DNA from: Pseudoxanthomonas sp. JBR18
Lineage (GTDB): Bacteria > Pseudomonadota > Gammaproteobacteria > Xanthomonadales > Xanthomonadaceae
Direction: 5' to 3'
Assembly: GCF_028198165.1 (NCBI RefSeq)
Contig: NZ_CP116339.1
Location: 3,851,001 to 3,915,000, forward strand
DNA: 64,000 bases
The notes under the pieces were generated by a model. That model did no database searches. It was not told the DNA's origin and worked only from the letters and a program-made list of their open reading frames with translations. The stretch's first letter is position 1. Each line of letters starts with the position of its first letter. This document shows positions 7,912 to 16,982 of this stretch, in pieces. A program made the translations under genes and the position numbers.

Positions 7912-10875
7912 ATGATCAATCGCGGTTCCGAATGGCATCGATGGGAGCCGCATATCCATGCGCCCGGCACCCTGTTCAACAACCAGTTCAAAGGCCCGAA
8001 CGCCTGGGGCGACTATCTCACCAGCCTCGAGCAGGCGACCCCCGTTATCCGCGCGATCGCGCTGACCGACTATTACTGCACCGACACCTATCAGCACGTT
8101 GTGCGCGAGATGAAGGAAAACGGCCGCCTGCCGGAGGTCGCGCTCGTCCTCCCCAATGTCGAGCTACGGCTCGATGTAGCGACTGTGAAAGAACGCTGGA
8201 CCAACATCCACCTTCTCGTCTGCCCCGACGACCCGAACCATGTGGCGGAGGTAGAGCGTTTTCTCAGCCGGCTGAGATTTGAAGCCTTCGGCGATAACTT
8301 TGCCTGCTCGCGAGAAGACCTCATCAAGCTTGGACGAAAATCCAAGCCTGAGCTGAGCGATGAGCGGTCCGCGTTCCGCCACGGCGCTTCGCAGTTCAAG
8401 GTCAACTTCGGAAAATTGCGCGAGGAGTTCGGCAAAAGCGATTGGGCCAAGGAGAACATCCTGGTCGCAGTCGCCGGCGCCGAAACCGATGGCACGTCCG
8501 GCATTCGCGATGCCAATGACGCGACGTTGCGACAGGAAATCGAGAAGTTCGCGCACGTCATTTTTGCCAGCAGTCCAGCGCAGCGCGATTTCTGGCTGGG
8601 GCGGAAAAGCGGCGTCGGAGAGGACGTGCTTCGCGAGCGTTACGACGGCTGCAAGCCCTGCCTACACGGCAGCGACGCTCATGAGCAAGCGACCGTCGCC
8701 AAACCCGATGGCGACCGCTATTCATGGATCAAGGGCGCGTTGGAATTCGATGCGCTGCGCCAAGCCTATATCGATCCCGCCGGCCGGGCCTATGTCGGCT
8801 CCCATCCCCCGTTTCGGGCCACCCCCGCACGTGTCATTGCGGAGCTAGAATTGACGGGAGCGGACTGGGCGCAGACGCCGAAGCTCGCCCTCAATCCTGG
8901 TCTGGTCGCCATCATTGGCGCGCGGGGCTCGGGCAAGACCGCGCTCGCGGATGCGATCGCGGCAGGCTGCGACGCCACGAAAGGCCGCTTGAGCAATGCA
9001 TCGTTCATCGTGCGGGCGCGTGAGCATCTCGACGGCGTCGGTGTCCGGCTGACCTGGGAGACCGGGGCCCCATCTGTGCGCCCTTTGCTCGACGATGCCT
9101 TCGATCCGTCGCTCTATCCGCGGGCGCGCTATCTCTCACAGAAATTCGTCGAAGAGCTGTGCTCGGCCGATGGGCTCAATGACGAATTGCTGAGCGAGAT
9201 CGAGCGGGTCATCTTTGAAGCCCACAGCACGCTGGAACGCGACGGCGCGACAGATTTCGGGGAATTGCTGGAACTTCGGACGACGGTGTTTCGCGACAAC
9301 CGCAGCCGCGACGAGGACGCCATCGCCACCCTCTCCGATCAGATCGGGCTCGAACGCGAGAAGCAAAGCCAGATCACCGGCCTCAAGTCGCAAATCACTC
9401 ACAAGGAAGCGCTGATCGCCGGCTACATCAAAAGCCGAGACAAATTGGTGACGACAGGCGGCGCGGAGCGAATCGCGCGGCTGAACGCGCTGACCGAAGC
9501 AGCCGATCACGCCCGGACCCAAATACGGTTGTGTTCGCAGGAAAGCCAAGCCCTGCGGTCTTTACAGAACGACGTGTCTGATTTCCGGACCAATCGCGCG
9601 CCGATGGCGCTGCGGACGACCAAACAGAACTTTGTCGGCGCGCACCTGGATGACAAGGCGTGGGAGGTATTCCGGCAAACCTACGCAGGCAATGTCGATG
9701 GGACGTTGACCGACCGACTGGCCAAGGCCGAGCAGGAAACGGCCGGGTGGCGGGGTAAGGAGCTGCCACGTAAAGTGAGCGACCAGGAGCCCTATGTGGC
9801 GGACGACGCTGACCTTAAGCGATTGTCGCTGGGCGAACTTGAGGCCGAGATCGGCCGCATTCAGCGCCTCATCAACATCGATACCGACACGGCCAATCGC
9901 CTCCGAGCGATCACCACCAAGATCGGGGACGAAAACGCTGCGCTCAAGCGCCTGAAGGAAGCGCTGGCGGATTGCGAAGGCGCGGCGGCGCGGACCGCTC
10001 AACTCCAAACAGATCGAGAGCAGGCTTATTTACGGGTCTTCGAGTCCATCGTCGCGGAAGAGCAAGTGCTGCATGCGCTGTATCGCCCGCTCATGGATCG
10101 GCTGGCGCAGGCGTCCGGTACGCTGCACAAGTTATCGTTCTCGGTGTCTCGACATGCGAACGTGCATCGCTGGGCGACTGAGGGCGAAGGCTTGTTCGAC
10201 AAGCGGCGCACCGGCCCTTTCAAAGGCGTGGGCACGTTGGAGACCTGGGCAGACGCGCTGCTGAAGCCCGCGTGGGAATCGGGTGATCCGATCGCCGTCG
10301 CCGAGGCGATGGCTGAATTTCGTCAGGCCCACCAAGCCGAGCTTCTCAATCTATCCGAGGTGCCGCGATCACAGCAAGCTGATTATCGCTCCTGGCTGAG
10401 ACGGTTCGCCAAGTGGCTCTATGGCACCAGCCATATCGAGATCAGCTACAGCATCGACTATGAATCCGTCGACATCCGCAAGCTCTCTCCGGGCACGCGC
10501 GGCATCGTCCTGCTATTGCTCTATCTCGCCTTGGACGATAGCGATGACCGCCCGCTGATCATCGACCAGCCGGAAGAGAACCTGGATCCGAAGTCAATCT
10601 TCGACGAGCTGGTCGAGCTGTTCATCGCCGCGAAGAATGTGCGCCAGGTCATTATGGTGACGCATAACGCAAACCTAGTGGTGAACACCGACGCCGATCA
10701 GATCATCGTTGCGTTTCCCGGGACTCATACGCCCGGCAAGCTGCCGCCCATCCGCTACCTGTCGGGTGGGCTCGAAAGCGCGGAGATGCGCAAGCATGTC
10801 TGCGACATCCTCGAAGGCGGCGACCGCGCCTTCAAGGAGCGCGCACGGCGACTTCGCGTCCATCTCGATCGATGA
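7912..10875 (+). CDS. PHP-domain/ABC-type ATPase, TrlF-like
   Basis: A 987-aa two-part protein. Residues 1-300 form a PHP (polymerase/histidinol phosphatase) metal-dependent domain: HIH at 14-16, TDY at 52-54, Glu in PNVELR at about 84, and GSDAH at 253-257. Residues about 310-987 form an SMC/Rad50-like ATPase: Walker A GARGSGKT at 336-343, a coiled-coil middle, signature LSPGTRG at about 858, Walker B LIIDQPEENLD at about 882 and H-loop MVTHN near 916. This resembles the TrlF family of AAA-like ATPases. The PHP domain could be a nuclease or phosphoesterase gated by ATP. Its stop overlaps the start of the next gene (ATGA), and a GGGGG-type ribosome site precedes the ATG. Motifs look intact. 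Confidence 0.8.
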   Translation: MINRGSEWHRWEPHIHAPGTLFNNQFKGPNAWGDYLTSLEQATPVIRAIALTDYYCTDTYQHVVREMKENGRLPEVALVLPNVELRLDVATVKERWTNIHLLVCPDDPNHVAEVERFLSRLRFEAFGDNFACSREDLIKLGRKSKPELSDERSAFRHGASQFKVNFGKLREEFGKSDWAKENILVAVAGAETDGTSGIRDANDATLRQEIEKFAHVIFASSPAQRDFWLGRKSGVGEDVLRERYDGCKPCLHGSDAHEQATVAKPDGDRYSWIKGALEFDALRQAYIDPAGRAYVGSHPPFRATPARVIAELELTGADWAQTPKLALNPGLVAIIGARGSGKTALADAIAAGCDATKGRLSNASFIVRAREHLDGVGVRLTWETGAPSVRPLLDDAFDPSLYPRARYLSQKFVEELCSADGLNDELLSEIERVIFEAHSTLERDGATDFGELLELRTTVFRDNRSRDEDAIATLSDQIGLEREKQSQITGLKSQITHKEALIAGYIKSRDKLVTTGGAERIARLNALTEAADHARTQIRLCSQESQALRSLQNDVSDFRTNRAPMALRTTKQNFVGAHLDDKAWEVFRQTYAGNVDGTLTDRLAKAEQETAGWRGKELPRKVSDQEPYVADDADLKRLSLGELEAEIGRIQRLINIDTDTANRLRAITTKIGDENAALKRLKEALADCEGAAARTAQLQTDREQAYLRVFESIVAEEQVLHALYRPLMDRLAQASGTLHKLSFSVSRHANVHRWATEGEGLFDKRRTGPFKGVGTLETWADALLKPAWESGDPIAVAEAMAEFRQAHQAELLNLSEVPRSQQADYRSWLRRFAKWLYGTSHIEISYSIDYESVDIRKLSPGTRGIVLLLLYLALDDSDDRPLIIDQPEENLDPKSIFDELVELFIAAKNVRQVIMVTHNANLVVNTDADQIIVAFPGTHTPGKLPPIRYLSGGLESAEMRKHVCDILEGGDRAFKERARRLRVHLDR

Positions 10876-12473
10876 GGACGGACGACAACATGGACAGCGA
10901 ATTAGATCCCGATCGCATTGGCCGCATCGGTGAACGGCAGTTCAAAGTGCTCTGCGAGCGCGCAGGCCTCTACTGCAACAAGAGCGTCGTCGACGTAATG
11001 GGGTGGGATTTCATTGTGGAGTTCCCGATGGTGCCGGCCGGCCAGGCGCTACCTCTCGATCAACGCCCCACCAACGCCGCTCGCGTTCAGTTGAAGTCGA
11101 CACTCGGCCGCGCCGGCAATCGTATCCGCCTCAGCCTGTCTGCCATCGATCGCTTGGCCAAGGACCCTCGGCCGGCGCTCATCGTCGTGTTTCGGCTGCG
11201 AGCCGATGGCGAACTCCAATCCGGTTATCTTGTCCACCTTATCGGCAATGAGCTCGCGCGCGTTCTCAGGCGATTGAGACGGGCGGAGGCCCGCAAGGCC
11301 CACGACATCAACCACACCGATATCAGTTACGATTATGAGAAATTGGGGGTGCGCTTCGAGCCGAATCCCGCCGACTTATTAGCAGCCTTGAGTGCAGCCT
11401 GCGGACAAAATCCTGGCGCCTACACAATCGACAAGCAACGGCAACTCGCCGAGCTTGGCTATGAGAACGGCCAGTTCGAGGCCGAGGCACTTATCCAGAT
11501 CGAGGGTCCGGAGCATTTCAGCAGTCTATTGCTCGGCCTCGCGCCCTTGAAGCCGCTCCGAATCCGCGTGTTCGACAACCGGTTCGGCATACGCCTTCCT
11601 TATCAAGGAACCTTGTTCGACGACATAGAAGAGCTAAGGCTTACGCCTCCCACTCTGGGTTTCTGCGAGATTTCGATCCGCGGACCCGGCTTCGGACAAG
11701 CGACGCGGTTCGACGGCGAAATGTTCATCGGGCCGCCGATGGCCGAGCCGCATGGAGCAGAGCTCCTCATCCGCACTTCAGACTTCCTCATTCGGCTGAC
11801 ACCACCGGCGCTCAAGTTCGAGAGCGTCGGCTCGATCGATGACATGGAGCATTCCCTGGAGGAGTGGGCGGAGCTGCTTCGCGCGTTCACGCTCATGGCG
11901 ATAGGGCGAGCGACCCTGACGATTGCCGGAAATGACCGCATCCCATCGATTACCTTCCCGGTCGATCAACCCATCACTGGACCGTACCTCGAAGAGATTC
12001 CGCTGATCTCCGGATTCTTGGACGGGTGGCTTCAGCTTCTCACAAATGCAGGCCTTCGCTCCACGGCTAGGTTCAAGTTCGATGCGTTCTGGGAGGCAAA
12101 CGGAGCCCGTATGGCGGTGGACATCCTGCTCAATCCGAAATCGCAGACTCGCTTCGAGTTCCAGACCCTCGAGATTGAAGAACGGTCGTGGCCGCCCGAA
12201 GGCCTGTATTTCAACAACTCGGTATTTGCCGACACCAGTATAACCTTCAGCGCGAAGGTTTTTTTTGAGAAGTCCGATGATCCGGAATGGCAGTATCGGT
12301 CGACCCACTTCGAAGCTCTCGATGTACGACCGAAGGTCGACGACCTTGAAGAATACGGAATGGACCAGGCGACCGCCTGCGATTTGAAGCTCCTCATCGA
12401 CCCGAGGAACATGACATTGGGGTCTCCGAGGGACACCACCGAACCGCCCGCTAAATCCCAACACCGAGAGTGA
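10872..12473 (+). CDS. PD-(D/E)XK nuclease-like protein, DUF4365-like
   Basis: A 533-aa protein, translationally coupled to the PHP-ATPase by an ATGA overlap (an internal ATG at 10890 is an alternative start). The N-terminal ~170 residues look like a DUF4365-type restriction-endonuclease fold: Glu 21 in GERQF, Asp 46 in GWDFIVEF and Gln-x-Lys at 73-75 in VQLKST. The remaining ~360 residues are a beta-rich region I do not recognise. Pairing an ATPase sensor with such a nuclease is common in defence systems, so this pair is likely a two-gene antiviral or anti-plasmid system. The nuclease call is from motif spacing only. Confidence 0.6.
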   Translation: MRTDDNMDSELDPDRIGRIGERQFKVLCERAGLYCNKSVVDVMGWDFIVEFPMVPAGQALPLDQRPTNAARVQLKSTLGRAGNRIRLSLSAIDRLAKDPRPALIVVFRLRADGELQSGYLVHLIGNELARVLRRLRRAEARKAHDINHTDISYDYEKLGVRFEPNPADLLAALSAACGQNPGAYTIDKQRQLAELGYENGQFEAEALIQIEGPEHFSSLLLGLAPLKPLRIRVFDNRFGIRLPYQGTLFDDIEELRLTPPTLGFCEISIRGPGFGQATRFDGEMFIGPPMAEPHGAELLIRTSDFLIRLTPPALKFESVGSIDDMEHSLEEWAELLRAFTLMAIGRATLTIAGNDRIPSITFPVDQPITGPYLEEIPLISGFLDGWLQLLTNAGLRSTARFKFDAFWEANGARMAVDILLNPKSQTRFEFQTLEIEERSWPPEGLYFNNSVFADTSITFSAKVFFEKSDDPEWQYRSTHFEALDVRPKVDDLEEYGMDQATACDLKLLIDPRNMTLGSPRDTTEPPAKSQHRE

Positions 12474-12509
12474 AAGACGGCGACGGCCGGCTAAGGAACG
12501 AGCACCAAA

Positions 12510-12572
12510 TGAGCATGCAATGGTTATTGGAAAAAGCGCCCGGATCTCAGGCGCTAAGCGACCTGGGCTAGC
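12510..12572 (+). pseudogene. Possible start of a lost gene
   Basis: A 20-codon reading (MSMQWLLEKAPGSQALSDLG) then TAG, preceded by an AAGGA-like site. From memory, defence-associated HEPN-type (pEK499_p136-like) proteins often begin with a similar WLLEKAPGF segment, so this may be the surviving N-terminus of such a gene. It could equally be a short leader peptide or chance. Confidence 0.25.
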
Positions 12573-12590
12573 CCTCGTGGAGAGATGTGT

Positions 12591-13496
12591 ATGAGAGATC
12601 CCGAACTACTAGAAATCTATCTGAAACTGGCCGGCGACACCCGCAATGCCGCGGATGATGCTGTCCTGCTAGCTCGCTTGGCTGAGCTTGCCCGCGAGAT
12701 GCCTACCGAACCGGGATCGGACCACCTGAATTGTGGCCCAATGGCCGATGCCCTGCATGCGATCGCTCACTCCCCGGTCCTATTCCCAATCGCTATTTCT
12801 GCATGGCTTTCGAGCGAGGAAGACGTCCCGCTTGGCAAGGCGCTGCTGCATCAGGTAAGCGTAGCCCATCTTAGCCAAATCTATCCCCAGCCGTATGACC
12901 TGGCAGGGGTCGATGAGCAGCAGGCGGTGATAGCCGCCCGGCGTCTGTGCGCACTCGCGGCTGCACCAGCAGTTTCGCTGGGTTGGGCGCTGAGTTTGGC
13001 GCACCAGTTCTCGCAGAGCGCCCTCGTCGCAGGGGCTCTGCCCGACTTACTCGACTATCACGTCTTCGAACTGCCCAGCAGCACGCATAAGCTTTTGGCG
13101 TCAAATGAGTCGGTATTCCAGGAGCTTGACGCCTCTATCACAACCTTGGATCGCTTGGATCAGCAAGATGCAGATTTGAACGCGCTTCCTCATCTTCAAG
13201 AGTTCGAGATGACAGCGGACATGCGGTTGATCTTCTCCACGTTGAAGCGAAGCGAGCACCGTGAAATACATCGAAAAGCCGATGATCGATCCATACTTGG
13301 TCTGATCGCTCGCCGCATCAATCTCAAATACGGCGGACACCCCGTCGTGGAAGTCAGAGGAAAGGCAGGCAGCACCGAAACGACAATGGAGATGTTCTCG
13401 CATGAGCTCTCAATTGAGCTCCCGCTCTCGGAGGGCACCGACCCGGTGCTGGGCAACATGAAGCGCAATCGCCTGTGGAAAGGGGGAGGCGCATGA
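12591..13496 (+). CDS. Unrecognised protein, first gene of a coupled pair
   Basis: A 301-aa mainly helical protein of unknown family. I chose the ATG at 12591 because GTGGAGAG lies at proper distance; an ATG six bases earlier is in the same frame. The body has Leu-rich helices, a charged central part and a beta-rich end. I see no catalytic motif. Its stop overlaps the next start (ATGA), so it works with the following nuclease-like gene. The pair sits after the PHP-ATPase pair in the same direction and probably belongs to a separate system. Confidence 0.55.
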   Translation: MRDPELLEIYLKLAGDTRNAADDAVLLARLAELAREMPTEPGSDHLNCGPMADALHAIAHSPVLFPIAISAWLSSEEDVPLGKALLHQVSVAHLSQIYPQPYDLAGVDEQQAVIAARRLCALAAAPAVSLGWALSLAHQFSQSALVAGALPDLLDYHVFELPSSTHKLLASNESVFQELDASITTLDRLDQQDADLNALPHLQEFEMTADMRLIFSTLKRSEHREIHRKADDRSILGLIARRINLKYGGHPVVEVRGKAGSTETTMEMFSHELSIELPLSEGTDPVLGNMKRNRLWKGGGA

Positions 13497-15241
13497 GCTT
13501 GCAACTGGTCCTGCAGAACTATCTAGCTAGTCTCAAAGAACGCGATGAGCTCGATGCGCTACTGCCGGAACTGCTCATCGCGATGGGACATTCCGTGCTG
13601 AGCCGTCCGCAAGTGGGCGTGGTACAGGCGGGCGTAGACATCCTTTCCAGCTATACCGATGCCGACGGGAACGAAGAGCTCTACCTGTTCATCATCAAGT
13701 TTGGCGATATTGGGAGGGAGGACCTGTTCACCGGGAAGCAGGCAATCCTGCCTTCAGCACGTGAGGCCTACACCGACTTTGCCAGGCATCGGCTTACCGA
13801 AGCTCAAAAGGCGCTGCCCAAGCGGGTGGTGATTGTGTCCAGCGGCGTTGTAAAGCAGGAAGCCACATCCGGCTTTGCTGGAATGGCAGATGAAGTGAAC
13901 GCACAACCAGGTTTTACCTTCGACTTCTGGGGCATAGACCAGCTGACACCACTGATTGAAAAGTATGTCTTTGACGAGTCTTTGCTCTTGGCCAATGGCA
14001 AATCAGACCTGCGTGCAGCCCTGGCCGGTTTGGAGGATTCGCAATCTTCAATTCACCGATTTTTCCGCTTTATCGAGACGTCCGTGGCTACTCCTGAGAG
14101 CGAAGCCAATGACAGTGCCCCCACGCGCCGACGCAAGTTCTTGCGGCGGTGCGCAGCGGCCGCCATGGGACACGGCGTGCTCGTGGTGTGGGGCAAGTCA
14201 GAGAACAACTTGAAGCCGGCCGTGGTGGGTGGTGAGTATCTTGCGCTACGCTTGTGGGCCAAGGCTGTGGATCTGGGCCTCACCGAGGATGAAGAGTTCC
14301 AGGAACGTCTGGCGGCAACGCTCGGAGTCCATCTGCAGGCCCTGTTTGACTACTTCGAGAAAGTGCTTGCTGTCCTTAAGAATCAACGGGCCTTGGTCCA
14401 GCACCGGCCCAACCCTGTTTTCTATGCTCAGCTGGTTTTCGAAGAGCTGGGACGCTTGGCGACCCTGCTACTTCTCATTCAGCATGACCCGGCCAGTCAA
14501 GAGATGCGTAAGGTCGTCCTGGATGAGCTGATCGAGGTGATCAATGCGAACTCTATTTCCCTTCGACCTTTGCTAGATGGTCAAGGTATCGACTTGTCGC
14601 TAGTCTTCTCGGCCCTAATGGGAGAAGGCGCCATAGACGCAGCGCGCAGTTTGTTGAGGGGCGTGTTAATCCAACTGCGAAACGCCTTGGTGCGCAATGA
14701 GCGCCTGCCGGTGGATACCGACTTGATGGAGGATGCCATTGCCGTGCATTTTACCGGCGATGCCGAAGGACGCGACTTCTTCCAAAACTCTACCTTGATC
14801 CCCATGCTGGCCAGCGTGGCGGCGGTCCTTAACGATGACGAAGACCTGAACTTCCTGAGGGGACTCGGCCCCCAACTTGAAGGGGTAACGTTGGAGCGCT
14901 GGTATCCCACCAACGAAATCGAACGCTTCACCGGCGCCAACCGCAGTCTTAACGAGATAAGTGTCTCGCGCGTAGTGGATGGCTTCCAACAGGATGCAGC
15001 CGCCGAAGTGCAAGCTTCTCTTCGTATCCCCGCCAACGCCGGCGAGCCTGCCGGCCTCAAGTGGTCTGGGAATCCGTGGGAGGTCCTGACCGCGCTCTCA
15101 GCTCGGCTGCACAGGCACCCTCTGCCGACTTGGTATCTGGCGAGTTCGCTTGAACGTGTTGCGACATCGCAAGAGCCCGAGTCCGTCCCACCAGCCGAAG
15201 GCAGTTCAACCGCACCACAAGCCGGACCAGGAACCGGTTGA
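13493..15241 (+). CDS. Nuclease-like protein, second gene of a coupled pair
   Basis: A 582-aa protein. The start ATG at 13493 overlaps the previous stop (ATGA) and has a GGGGAGG ribosome site. The N-terminal ~150 residues resemble a restriction-endonuclease fold: Asp 49 in GVDILSS followed by LYLFIIKFGDIG with Lys 69, then beta-strands (VVIVSSG) and a FWGIDQLTPLIEKY segment seen in similar predicted nuclease domains. The C-terminal 400 residues are helical and unrecognised, ending in a Pro/Ser/Thr-rich tail. A hairpin follows. A two-gene defence system is likely; function unproven. Confidence 0.55.
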   Translation: MSLQLVLQNYLASLKERDELDALLPELLIAMGHSVLSRPQVGVVQAGVDILSSYTDADGNEELYLFIIKFGDIGREDLFTGKQAILPSAREAYTDFARHRLTEAQKALPKRVVIVSSGVVKQEATSGFAGMADEVNAQPGFTFDFWGIDQLTPLIEKYVFDESLLLANGKSDLRAALAGLEDSQSSIHRFFRFIETSVATPESEANDSAPTRRRKFLRRCAAAAMGHGVLVVWGKSENNLKPAVVGGEYLALRLWAKAVDLGLTEDEEFQERLAATLGVHLQALFDYFEKVLAVLKNQRALVQHRPNPVFYAQLVFEELGRLATLLLLIQHDPASQEMRKVVLDELIEVINANSISLRPLLDGQGIDLSLVFSALMGEGAIDAARSLLRGVLIQLRNALVRNERLPVDTDLMEDAIAVHFTGDAEGRDFFQNSTLIPMLASVAAVLNDDEDLNFLRGLGPQLEGVTLERWYPTNEIERFTGANRSLNEISVSRVVDGFQQDAAAEVQASLRIPANAGEPAGLKWSGNPWEVLTALSARLHRHPLPTWYLASSLERVATSQEPESVPPAEGSSTAPQAGPGTG

Positions 15242-15324
15242 AAGCAACAAAGCTCCTGTTTAGTTTCTTGCAGCTTCGGCCAAGTCAGTCAGGACCACTT
15301 CGGGGCGTGGCCGGGGGGTTCAGT

Positions 15325-15348
15325 GGCGGCTCTGGGTCGAAAGCCGCC
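15325..15348 (+). terminator. Hairpin after the nuclease-like gene
   Basis: GGCGGCT (15325-15331) and AGCCGCC (15342-15348) form a seven-base stem with a ten-base loop. It lies between converging genes and has no T-tract, so termination is only suggested. Confidence 0.4.
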
Positions 15349-15440
15349 CCTCCTTACCCTCGATAAATCAATCTAATCTCCCTCCGACACTGGTCCGCCA
15401 CAAGCCAGTGGCAGCTATGCAGGGAAAGATAATCAAGGGA

Positions 15441-16056
15441 CTACACACGCGCCTTCTGCTTGCGCTCAAGGGAGATTTCAGGCTCGCCAATGACTTGGCG
15501 CGGTATCCACACCAGCACCGCCGGAAAAGCAGCGAGCACGAAGAACGCCCACCCCCCCATGTGTTCGGATAGCAGCGGAAAAATCAGCGGCATGGCCAGA
15601 ATAGAGATCGCATAGCCGACTACGTAGCCGCTTTGCACCGACGCGGCACTGCGCCTCCGCAAGCACGCGCTCACGTACTCGCTGACCAGGACCGCGCCGA
15701 TCGCAGCCCCAATCCCCTGCAGCACTCCGGTGATCAAGAGGTGCCAGCACGCGGAACACAGTCCCACCAGCAGGGTCGAAGCCGCCACCCACACTACCGT
15801 GATCTGCAGGACGTGCACTCGCCCCGAAACGGTCAGCCAGCAACTCGGCCATCTAGCCGCCCAAGCCGGCACCGATCAGCGAGACCGAGCCCAGCACCCC
15901 GGCCTGCGCCTTGGTGATGCCCAGGATCGTGATCAGCACCGGCATCACCAGCGCGTAGATCGTGATGTCCATCGAGTCCAGCCCCAGGCCGCCGAAGCAG
16001 GCCCAGAAGGTCCGTCGCTCGTTCTTCTGGAGTTGTGAGTACCAGCCCAGTCGCAT
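15441..16056 (-). pseudogene. Truncated, frameshifted MFS transporter
   Basis: This is the first half (about six membrane helices) of a major facilitator carrier of the aromatic acid/H+ symporter type, starting at the ATG at 16056 with a GGAGGAAG site. The reading has a TAG at 15853-15855 where homologues would have Trp (TGG) in 'LGGWMAELLADR', then an extra G in a GGGG run after 'DRFG' that shifts the frame. The gene ends at 15441 after the central loop, so helices 7-12 are lost. It is the last gene of the leftward ligI/ligJ operon and was likely its uptake carrier. Three independent lesions show it is dead. Confidence 0.85.
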
Positions 16057-16088
16057 GCTTCCTCCGTTCGCGATCCGGCGGCTTGGAC

Positions 16089-16982
16089 TCAGCCTTGCGG
16101 CCAATACAAGCGCATGGGGTTGTCCACGAGCAGCCTGTGCTGGAGGTCGGCCGTGGTTGCGATTCTCGGGATGAAATCGACCAGCTTGCCGTCATCAGGG
16201 GCATGGGTGGTCATGTTGGGATGCGGCCAGTCGGTGCCCCACAACACGCGGTCGGGGAACCGGTCGACCAGATACTTTGCATACGGAACGACGTCGTCGT
16301 AGCCATCCGGGCCCACCTTGGACAGGCGCTCCGGGCAGCTGACCTTGGTCCATACGTGCTCGTGTTCGGCCATCAATCGCACGAACCGCTGGAACTCCGG
16401 GCCATCCACCGGCTTGGTCACGTCCGGTCGCCCCATGTGGTCGACCACCACGGTGGTCGGCAGCGAGGTGAAGAAGTCCCAGCGCTCTTCCAGATCCGCC
16501 GCCTCGAAATAGATCACCACCTGCCAGCCCAGCGGCGCGATGCGCTCGATGATCGCGTGGTAGTACGCGTCCGGCTTTGGATCGACCAGCCGGCGCACGA
16601 AGTTGAAGCGCACGCCGCGCACCCCTGCGGCATGCAGCTCCTGCAGCTCCGTATCGGTCACGGTATCGCGCACCGTGGCGATGCCGCGCGCGCGACCCTG
16701 GCTGGCCCGCAGCGCGTCGACCAGCGCGCGGTTGTCGGCGCCATGGCAGGTCGCCTGGACGATCACGTTGCGCTCGACACCGAGGAAATCGCGCAGCGCG
16801 AACAACTGCTCCTTGCCGGCATCGCAGGGCGTGTACTTACGCTCCGGCGCATACGGGAAGACATCGCCCGGCCCGAACACGTGGCAATGCGCGTCCACCG
16901 CGCCCGGCGGCGGCACGAACGCTGGCTTGCTCGGATTCGGATGGAAATCGATCCAGCTCGCGTCCTTCTCAAACGTTGCCAT
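16089..16982 (-). CDS. ligI: 2-Pyrone-4,6-dicarboxylate hydrolase
   Basis: A 297-aa amidohydrolase that opens 2-pyrone-4,6-dicarboxylate to 4-oxalomesaconate (4-carboxy-2-hydroxymuconate) in the protocatechuate 4,5-cleavage/gallate routes. Visible motifs are DAHCHVFGP (metal site), VIYFEAADLEE, VVDHMGRPD and LWGTDWPHPN, in the correct order and spacing. Length fits the family. It shares bases with the preceding ligJ (TAATG), so the two are co-translated. Cytoplasmic. Confidence 0.93.
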   Translation of the reverse strand: MATFEKDASWIDFHPNPSKPAFVPPPGAVDAHCHVFGPGDVFPYAPERKYTPCDAGKEQLFALRDFLGVERNVIVQATCHGADNRALVDALRASQGRARGIATVRDTVTDTELQELHAAGVRGVRFNFVRRLVDPKPDAYYHAIIERIAPLGWQVVIYFEAADLEERWDFFTSLPTTVVVDHMGRPDVTKPVDGPEFQRFVRLMAEHEHVWTKVSCPERLSKVGPDGYDDVVPYAKYLVDRFPDRVLWGTDWPHPNMTTHAPDDGKLVDFIPRIATTADLQHRLLVDNPMRLYWPQG

